Positions 1 to 4,736 of a stretch of DNA of 7,532 nt are shown one piece after another. The notes beneath the pieces were generated by a model. That model worked only from the letters and a program-made list of their open reading frames with translations, did not search any database and had not been told where the DNA came from. Source of the stretch: Chromatiaceae bacterium (GTDB lineage Bacteria; Pseudomonadota; Gammaproteobacteria; Chromatiales; Chromatiaceae). Position 1 is the first letter of the stretch. Each line of letters opens with the position of its first letter. The position numbers and the translations under genes are program-made. The stretch spans positions 1 to 7,532 of the forward strand of contig DTXR01000367.1 of the NCBI GenBank assembly GCA_012962365.1, given 5' to 3'.

Positions 1-1457
1 ATGCGGATCTTCTGGTACATCAGGGGTTGGGTAACGGCAGGTTCGTCAGCTTCATTGTGTCCCTGGCGGCGATAGCAGACCAGGTCGATAACCACGTCCT
101 TGTGGAAGTGGTTGCGGTAGTCCAGTGCCAGGCGGGTGACGAAGATGACCGCCTCGGGATCGTCCCCGTTTACATGGAAAATGGGCGCCTGCACCATCTT
201 GGCGACATCTGTGCAGTATGTGGTGGAGCGGCTGTTGAAAGGGTCGCTGGTGGTGAAGCCGATCTGGTTGTTGATGACGATATGCACCGTGCCGCCGGTG
301 CTGAAGCCACGGGCCTGGGACATGTTCAGGGTTTCCATGACCACGCCCTGGCCGGCAAAGGCGGCATCGCCGTGCAGGATGACGGGCAGCACCTTTTCAC
401 CGAGTGGATCGCCATGACGCTTCTGACGGGCACGAACCGAACCCTCGATAACCGGACTGATGATTTCCAGATGCGAAGGATTGAAGCCGAGAACCACATG
501 GATCAGTCCGCCGGGCGTTTCGACGCTGCTGGAAAACCCCTTGTGATATTTGACATCACCGGATGTCATCACCCCGTGGTTCCTACGCGTACCCTGGAAT
601 TCATCATAGATTTCCGATGGCGGTTTGCCGATGATGTTGGTCAGCACGTTCAGTCGGCCGCGATGGGCCATGCCGATAACAGCCTCTTCCACGCCGTCGC
701 GACCGGCGCGCTGGATGAGCTCGTCCAGCAAGGGTATCAGGGATTCACCTCCTTCCAGAGAAAAACGTTTCTGCCCCACATAGCGGGTATGCAGGTATTT
801 TTCCAGGCCTTCCGCAGCGGTGAGCATGCGCAGTATCCAGCGTTTGTCCCCTTCGGACAGTTCCGGCCGGGTGCGGTAGGTTTCCAGCCGTTGCTGTATC
901 CAGCGCTTTTCCACCGTGTCGGTGATGTGCATGTATTCCGAACCGACGGTGCCGGTATAGACCTTCCGAACCAGTTCGAGGATCTCTTTGAGGGAAAGGC
1001 TTTCCGGCGCAAACAGGGAACCGGTGTTGAAAACACGTTCCAGATCATCTTCCGTGAGATTATGATAGGCCAGTGTCAGTTCCGGCAGATGCGGTTTTTC
1101 GTGCAGGTGCAGGGGATCGAGGTCAGCCAGCTGGTGACCTCTGATGCGATAAGCGTTGATCAGTCGCAGCACCGATGCCTGCCGTGCGGCAGCCTGGGCA
1201 GCGAGGGTGTCATCATACCTTGCGTGACGGACAGGTTTCGCCTGTGCCATGCGTGCAAAATTCTGCTGGATGCGCTGATGAGAAAAATCTTCGCCGCCGT
1301 GGCCATTGACTGTTGGCAGTTTCTCGAACTCCAGCCGCCAGTTTTCAGCTATACTGTTGGGGTCTTGCAGCCAGGCTTCGTACAGGTTTTCTATAAATGG
1401 GGCGTTGCCGTCATAGAAAGGCGAGGATTTGCGCAGTAATTCCAGGAGCTCAGACAT
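1..1457 (-). CDS. sucA: 2-oxoglutarate dehydrogenase E1 component, N-terminal 485 residues (partial, runs off left edge)
   Basis: This is the thiamine-diphosphate-dependent E1 subunit that decarboxylates 2-oxoglutarate in the TCA cycle and passes the succinyl group to the E2 subunit (SucB) in the cytoplasmic complex. The minus strand, read from the ATG at 1457, gives a product starting MSELLELLRKSSPFYDGN, the short N-terminal segment typical of proteobacterial SucA. It continues without a stop to the window edge. The active-site blocks are clear: MAHRGRLNVL with H265 (matching E. coli H260), GDVKYHKGFSS, FNPSHLEI, LHGDAAFAGQG with H362 and the Mg-binding D364, and INNQIGFTT with N397. The D364-N397 spacing of 33 equals that of E. 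coli D381-N414. The family is about 930-940 residues long, so roughly half is present. It is divergent from the gene at 1580. No strong Shine-Dalgarno sequence precedes the ATG; the best candidate is a purine stretch AGGGC about 12 nt upstream. sucB and lpd would be expected beyond the left edge. Confidence 0.97.
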   Translation of the reverse strand, partial: MSELLELLRKSSPFYDGNAPFIENLYEAWLQDPNSIAENWRLEFEKLPTVNGHGGEDFSHQRIQQNFARMAQAKPVRHARYDDTLAAQAAARQASVLRLINAYRIRGHQLADLDPLHLHEKPHLPELTLAYHNLTEDDLERVFNTGSLFAPESLSLKEILELVRKVYTGTVGSEYMHITDTVEKRWIQQRLETYRTRPELSEGDKRWILRMLTAAEGLEKYLHTRYVGQKRFSLEGGESLIPLLDELIQRAGRDGVEEAVIGMAHRGRLNVLTNIIGKPPSEIYDEFQGTRRNHGVMTSGDVKYHKGFSSSVETPGGLIHVVLGFNPSHLEIISPVIEGSVRARQKRHGDPLGEKVLPVILHGDAAFAGQGVVMETLNMSQARGFSTGGTVHIVINNQIGFTTSDPFNSRSTTYCTDVAKMVQAPIFHVNGDDPEAVIFVTRLALDYRNHFHKDVVIDLVCYRRQGHNEADEPAVTQPLMYQKIR

Positions 1458-1518
1458 GTTAGGATATTTGCCCTAATTGCACATAAAAAAACATAAATCG
1501 ATGTTCGAGTTATTAGAA

Positions 1519-1545
1519 AGTCTAGCACAAGATATTGGTTGTTAA
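1519..1545 (-). promoter_or_regulatory. Candidate sucA promoter (extended -10)
   Basis: On the minus strand a TGC-TAGACT element (-10 hexamer at plus positions 1519-1524, TG at 1526-1527) forms an extended -10. A TTAACA -35 candidate at 1540-1545 matches TTGACA in 5 of 6 positions, but with a short 15-bp spacer. The start of transcription would lie about 50 nt before the sucA ATG. This is called by eye only. Confidence 0.3.
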
Positions 1546-1566
1546 ACAAAAACTTTAAAATAATAC
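1535..1566 (+). promoter_or_regulatory. Candidate promoter for the pentapeptide-repeat gene
   Basis: Two overlapping readings are possible. One is TTGTTA (1539-1544) with TAATAC (1561-1566), spacer 16. The other is TTGGTT (1535-1540) with TAAAAT (1556-1561), spacer 15. Either would start transcription about 7-12 nt before the TTG at 1580, leaving a very short leader with no ribosome binding site. The -35 region overlaps that of the opposing sucA candidate and a small palindrome (TTGTT-A-AACAA, 1539-1549), so the two genes might share a control point. The region is AT-rich, so chance hexamers are likely. Confidence 0.25.
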
Positions 1567-1579
1567 GATTGTCATAAAT

Positions 1580-2350
1580 TTGGCCTGTTTCATAAAAAAA
1601 CAATGTTTGTTGTTGCTTGCTTTTTTGGTGTCCGTCGAACCCGCTTTTTCGGCCGGACAGGAAAGAGGGGATTGCAATAAGCCCGAACCAGATACCGATT
1701 TGCGTCACTGTTCCTTTGCGGGAAAGCGCATTGACGGTCTGGATATTCACGGCGCTTTACTGAACGGCGTGGATTTTTCCAATGCACGATTGAGCAATTG
1801 CAACTTATCCGGGGCAAGTCTCAAAGAGGCCAATCTCAAATGGGCCTTTCTGATCGACTGCACGATTCGCAAAGCAGATTTTCTGGAAGCCGAACTGTTT
1901 CACACCACGTTCGATGGCAGCACACTGGATGGCAGTCGTTTTGTGGCAGCCGATATGTTCGGGGCCAACCTCAATGATGTGCGGGCCCGCGAAGTGGATT
2001 TTCATGACGCTTACATGAAAGACATCGCCATGGAAGAAAGCGATTTCAGCAGGAGCCGTTTTGCCGGCTGTTTCATGCAGCGAGCGGTATTGCTTGAGAG
2101 CAAGCTGACCGGCGCTTATTTTCATGATGCTACGCTTACCGGCGCTTCCATGGAAGGCGCTGATTTCAGCGGGGCTGTCATCATTCATTCCCTCCTGAAT
2201 GGAACACATTTGCAGGGCACGTCATTCAAGGACGCAGATCTTGCCAAATCTCGGTTCATCAATGCGCATGTAGGAGCGGCGGACTTTACAGGGGCGTACA
2301 ATATGCCGAAGCACCTGAAGAAGATGCTGGGAAAAGGAACAAAGCATTAA
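1580..2350 (+). CDS. Exported pentapeptide-repeat protein
   Basis: This is a 256-residue product. Residues 1-25 look like a Sec signal peptide: Lys-Lys near the start, a Leu-rich core (LLLLAFLVSV), then an AFSA cleavage site before Gly26. The mature protein is therefore predicted to be periplasmic or extracellular. From C44 to about residue 238 the sequence divides into 39 consecutive five-residue units without a break. Most have the A(D/N/S)LXX or ADFXG pattern, with a central L, F, M or I. The family folds as a right-handed quadrilateral beta-helix with four units per turn, so about ten turns are expected. C32 and C44 flank a Pro-rich cap and could form a disulfide. The tail is short and basic (KHLKKMLGKGTKH). 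The start is a TTG with no clear Shine-Dalgarno sequence. It is the only usual start codon in this frame ahead of a complete signal peptide, and an in-frame TAA at 1556 limits further extension. The biochemical role is unknown. Known family members include DNA-gyrase-protecting DNA mimics, but those are cytoplasmic, so that role does not fit an exported protein. Confidence 0.9.
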   Translation: MACFIKKQCLLLLAFLVSVEPAFSAGQERGDCNKPEPDTDLRHCSFAGKRIDGLDIHGALLNGVDFSNARLSNCNLSGASLKEANLKWAFLIDCTIRKADFLEAELFHTTFDGSTLDGSRFVAADMFGANLNDVRAREVDFHDAYMKDIAMEESDFSRSRFAGCFMQRAVLLESKLTGAYFHDATLTGASMEGADFSGAVIIHSLLNGTHLQGTSFKDADLAKSRFINAHVGAADFTGAYNMPKHLKKMLGKGTKH

Positions 2351-2394
2351 AACTAGATGACCTGAAAATCCTGTTTCTTCCAGCCCAGAGCAGT

Positions 2395-3537
2395 GTGTCT
2401 CTGGGGGAAGAGGCCCTTTCTGGACTGGCCGCATTGGGTGGTATCGGACTGGTGATGCTGGTGAGCAGTTTTTTCCTTGAACCCAGGGATCTGCCCTGGG
2501 TAGTCGCTTCCATGGGTGCCTCGGCGGTACTGTTGTTTGCCGTGCCTCTGGGGCCGCTGTCCCAGCCCTGGCCCTTTGCCGGGGGACATCTGATATCCGG
2601 CCTGATCGGTGTTACCCTGGCCACCCTGATTCAGGAACCGGTGCTGGCGGCGGCGCTGGCCGTATCTTTGGCCATATTCGTCATGTATGTCACCGGCTGT
2701 CTGCATCCCCCAGGCGGAGCAACCGCCCTCACCGTAGTGGCAGGAGGCGACGCCATTCGCGCCATGGGCTATGAATACCTGCTGACGCCGGTGCTAGCAA
2801 ATATCGTGGTTATGCTGGCCTGGGCCCTGTTGATCAATAATCTGCTGCCCAATCGCTATTATCCGAACACCCTCAGGCGATTGAAAGAAGAAACAACCTG
2901 CGCACTGGGCACGGATCGCGTCGATGCACGGCTCTGCATCGGAAAAGACGACCTGGAATTTGCCCTGCGGGAAATGAATGAGTATGTGGATGTCTCCCGC
3001 GAAGAGCTGTCGCGGATTTTCAATTTGTCCGCCACCCATGCCCGACGGCGGCGCATGGGCGAGATCCTGTGTGGCGAGATCATGACGCGGGATGTGGTCA
3101 GTGCGGAATACGATGACAAGGTGGAAGACATCTGGAAGCGCATGTGGCAGCACAAGATTCGCAGTGTGCCCATCATCGATGCGCGGCGTCATGTCATCGG
3201 CATTGTCACCATCGCCGATTTTCTCAATCAGGTAAAGGCAGAGGATGAACGCCCGCTGGCGAAACGCCTGAGAGCGTTCATCAGACCGTCGTCCGGCAGC
3301 ACCACAGACAAACCGGAATTTGCCGGCCATATCATGACCACGCCGGTTATCACCATCCGGGAAGATCAACATATTCTGGATCTTTTTCCTGTATTCTACG
3401 AAAAAGGCGTGCACCATCTGCCGGTAGTGGACAGCGAAGACCGGCTAGTGGGGATGCTTACCCCGAAGAACCTGATGCCTGCGGAGAGGCGCTGGGACGC
3501 CGCATTCGCCATGAGCACGATGGGGTGGACAAGGTAG
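2395..3537 (+). CDS. HPP-family integral membrane protein with two C-terminal CBS domains
   Basis: Numbering is from the GTG at 2395. Residues 1-150 are hydrophobic, with about five membrane segments (near 8-28, 33-51, 63-82, 82-102 and 124-148). They carry the family's signature GCLHPPGG at residues 101-108, with H104-P105-P106. Two CBS domains follow, roughly residues 225-285 (starting EIMTRDVV) and 310-370 (starting HIMTTPVI). CBS pairs usually bind adenine nucleotides and gate or regulate an attached channel, transporter or enzyme. Plant and cyanobacterial HPP proteins have been linked to nitrite transport; the substrate here is not shown by the sequence. The start is uncertain. The reading frame is open upstream to beyond 2350, and residues encoded from about 2362 (LKILFLPAQSS) resemble the cytoplasmic N-terminus normally found in the family, yet no ATG, GTG or TTG lies there in frame. 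The GTG at 2395 has only a weak AGAG 4 nt upstream. The 3' end overlaps a short open stretch in another frame. Confidence 0.9.
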   Translation: MSLGEEALSGLAALGGIGLVMLVSSFFLEPRDLPWVVASMGASAVLLFAVPLGPLSQPWPFAGGHLISGLIGVTLATLIQEPVLAAALAVSLAIFVMYVTGCLHPPGGATALTVVAGGDAIRAMGYEYLLTPVLANIVVMLAWALLINNLLPNRYYPNTLRRLKEETTCALGTDRVDARLCIGKDDLEFALREMNEYVDVSREELSRIFNLSATHARRRRMGEILCGEIMTRDVVSAEYDDKVEDIWKRMWQHKIRSVPIIDARRHVIGIVTIADFLNQVKAEDERPLAKRLRAFIRPSSGSTTDKPEFAGHIMTTPVITIREDQHILDLFPVFYEKGVHHLPVVDSEDRLVGMLTPKNLMPAERRWDAAFAMSTMGWTR

Positions 3538-3689
3538 CCCGGGACTACAGCCGTTTGGAACACAAGGACACCACCCTGACCGGCAACGGCAGAATACTGT
3601 GGTACCGGCGGCATGCCTCGGACATGGATTTCACCTGTCATTTCGACGGTAGGGGCAGGGTAATCGATTCTTCCTACAAGTTTTACTGA
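3525..3689 (+). pseudogene. Possible 3' remnant of a small secreted-protein gene (54 codons), overlapping the end of the HPP-CBS gene
   Basis: A frame with coding-like codon use (mostly C/G third positions) runs from within the HPP-CBS 3' end to a TGA at 3687-3689. It encodes VARDYSRLEHKD, then GNGRILWYRR, and ends FTCHFDGRGRVIDSSYKFY. The last 20 residues resemble the C-terminal pattern of small exported bacterial proteins, in which a Cys-containing beta-strand precedes a GRV strand and the chain ends in an aromatic. This resemblance is recalled, not searched. The only conventional start in frame is the GTG at 3525, which would give a 54-residue protein with no signal peptide. I therefore favour a decayed gene whose 5' part was lost. 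A genuine small overlapping gene is the alternative. Confidence 0.35.
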
Positions 3690-3729
3690 AGAGGCATCCC
3701 ACTTTGGCGCACAGTATTGGGAAACGATT

Positions 3730-3760
3730 TTGGTATGGGGCATTACGCTGCTAATATAAA
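3730..3760 (+). promoter_or_regulatory. Candidate promoter immediately before the 76-aa gene
   Basis: TTGGTA (3730-3735) is followed after 16 bp by TAATAT (3752-3757), which overlaps TATAAA (3755-3760, 5 of 6 match to the -10 consensus). The predicted transcription start falls at about 3763-3768, on or next to the ATG at 3764. This would give a leaderless mRNA, consistent with the lack of a Shine-Dalgarno sequence. It may drive the 76-aa gene, tsaB and the ATPase together. Confidence 0.35.
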
Positions 3761-3763
3761 TAA

Positions 3764-3994
3764 ATGGAAGCCAGAAAAATCCCGCTGCCGGCACGATTCA
3801 AGGTCAAGATATCCGCTCTGGAGGCGGATATCGCGTTTTGTGACGCGCTCATTACCTTTGCCGGACAGATTCCTGAAACGGTTTACCAGCGGGCGGAAAT
3901 CCAGGTTTACAAGTCCCTGGAAACCGAACTGGAAAGGCGCCTGAAAATCGCCCGTCAGGAAGCTCACGAACGCTCCCAGAGGCTCACCGCATGA
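3764..3994 (+). CDS. Small conserved-looking protein of unknown function (76 aa)
   Basis: I do not recognise this family. The product is a soluble, charged, probably all-helical chain with no signal peptide or membrane segment. It starts MEARKIPLPARFKVKISALE, has a mixed middle (DIAFCDALITFAGQIP), and ends in a heptad-like amphipathic helix rich in Glu, Arg and Gln (about residues 42-73). Codon use resembles the neighbouring tsaB, and the overlapping 75-codon frame at 3717-3944 has poor composition, which favours this frame. No Shine-Dalgarno sequence precedes the ATG; an AT-rich -10-like box sits there instead. The stop TGA (3992-3994) overlaps an ATG at 3991, and tsaB starts 9 bp downstream, so co-transcription with tsaB is likely. 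Confidence 0.62.
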   Translation: MEARKIPLPARFKVKISALEADIAFCDALITFAGQIPETVYQRAEIQVYKSLETELERRLKIARQEAHERSQRLTA

Positions 3995-4023
3995 ATACGC
4001 TTCATGAAATTACTTGCTGTTGA
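3978..4023 (+). promoter_or_regulatory. Shine-Dalgarno plus ten-codon mini-ORF overlapping the tsaB start
   Basis: AGAGG at 3978-3982 is the best-placed ribosome binding site here, but it is 8 nt before an ATG at 3991, not the tsaB ATG at 4004 (21 nt away). The ATG at 3991 opens a ten-codon frame (MNTLHEITCC) ending at a TGA at 4021-4023, inside tsaB in a different frame. It could affect tsaB translation by re-initiation or competition, or it may be incidental. Confidence 0.3.
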
Positions 4024-4690
4024 TACCACAGAGGACACCTGTTCCGTTGGCCTGTGTGTCGATGACGAAATGCGCTGGCGTTTCGAGGTCGCGCCCCGCA
4101 GGCACAGTGAATTGCTGTTGCCCATGATCGATGACCTGCTGAACGAGGCAGGGCTTGCTGTACAGCAGCTCGATGCGCTGGCTTTCAGCCGGGGGCCGGG
4201 CTCCTTTACCGGCGTGAGAATTGCCACCGGCGTGATTCAGGGCATCGCGCTGGGCGCTGACCTGCCTGTGACGCCTGTATCCACCCTGGCGGCCCTGGCT
4301 CAGGGGGCGTGGCGCACCCGTGGTGCCGAAAGGGTGCTGAGCGCTCTGGACGCGCGCATGGGTGAAGTCTACTGGGCGCAATGCCATCTGCACGATGGCT
4401 GTATGATCATCGAGGGTGAGGAAAGGGTTGGCAAGCCGGACCTTGTTCCGGATTCGGTCGCGGAAGAGTGTTGGGGAGCGGGCAGTGGCTGGTCGGCCTA
4501 TCCCGATGCGCTGGCGCAGGCCACCGGCATTCCCCCCGCTCAGACGCTTTCCGAACAGCGCATACACGCCAGGGATGTGGCCAGCCTTGGATTGGCCGCC
4601 TTGCTGGCGGGGGAAGCCGTTGCCCCAGAAGAAGCGCAACCCGTCTATGTCCGCAACAATGTGGCTGCCAAACCTGGACGACCCCTGTAA
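4004..4690 (+). CDS. tsaB: tRNA threonylcarbamoyladenosine biosynthesis protein TsaB
   Basis: TsaB is the ASKHA-fold partner that dimerises with TsaD and, with TsaE, transfers threonylcarbamoyl (made by TsaC) to A37 of ANN-decoding tRNAs in the cytoplasm. The product is 228 residues, close to the E. coli length of 231. The N-terminus MKLLAVDTTEDTCSVGL is the usual first beta-hairpin. HSELLLPMIDDLL follows, then the hallmark SRGPGSFTGVRI (R63 to about I73). ALDARMGEVYWA and the C-terminal QPVYVRNNVA are also typical of TsaB. It lacks the C-terminal half present in TsaD, as expected for this non-catalytic subunit. The ATG at 4004 fits the family N-terminus exactly, but its ribosome binding site is poor. 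It lies 9 bp after the 76-aa gene and 46 bp before the cation pump. Orthologues are often next to rimI or acyltransferase genes; that partner is not seen here. Confidence 0.96.
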   Translation: MKLLAVDTTEDTCSVGLCVDDEMRWRFEVAPRRHSELLLPMIDDLLNEAGLAVQQLDALAFSRGPGSFTGVRIATGVIQGIALGADLPVTPVSTLAALAQGAWRTRGAERVLSALDARMGEVYWAQCHLHDGCMIIEGEERVGKPDLVPDSVAEECWGAGSGWSAYPDALAQATGIPPAQTLSEQRIHARDVASLGLAALLAGEAVAPEEAQPVYVRNNVAAKPGRPL

Positions 4691-4694
4691 TTCG

Positions 4695-4711
4695 GGTCGA
4701 TGTGATCGACC
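4695..4711 (+). repeat. Perfect 7-bp inverted repeat between tsaB and the cation pump
   Basis: GGTCGAT-GTG-ATCGACC forms a 7-bp stem with a 3-nt loop, placed 4 bp after the tsaB stop and 25 bp before the pump ATG. There is no T-run after it, so it is not a convincing intrinsic terminator. It could be an operator half-site pair, an mRNA-stability hairpin, or chance. Confidence 0.4.
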
Positions 4712-4736
4712 ACTCGGCCCGCAACAGAGACAGCAC

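Noticed and set aside
27..1439. 470-codon open frame on the plus strand
   Set aside because: It is the antisense shadow of sucA; the minus strand carries all SucA active-site motifs and the plus-strand translation resembles no known family.
1580..2350. Assignment of the pentapeptide-repeat protein as a quinolone-resistance (Qnr/MfpA) type gyrase protector
   Set aside because: The signal peptide implies export away from DNA gyrase, and the family-specific loops and C-terminal dimer helix of Qnr/MfpA are not evident.
2794..3417. 207-codon open frame on the minus strand
   Set aside because: It is a shadow of the HPP-CBS coding region, whose HPP motif and CBS domains are on the plus strand.
3690..3763. 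Search for an intrinsic terminator before the 76-aa gene
   Set aside because: No GC-rich stem followed by a T-run is visible here or after the other genes.
3717..3944. 75-codon plus-strand frame overlapping the 76-aa gene
   Set aside because: Its translation is Arg/Ser-rich and low quality compared with the frame starting at 3764, which has tsaB-like codon use.
4416..4736. Upstream extension of the ATPase frame into tsaB
   Set aside because: The extra 107 codons overlap well-defined TsaB sequence in another frame, and their translation is low-complexity and unlike any pump N-terminus; the ATG at 4737 fits the family.
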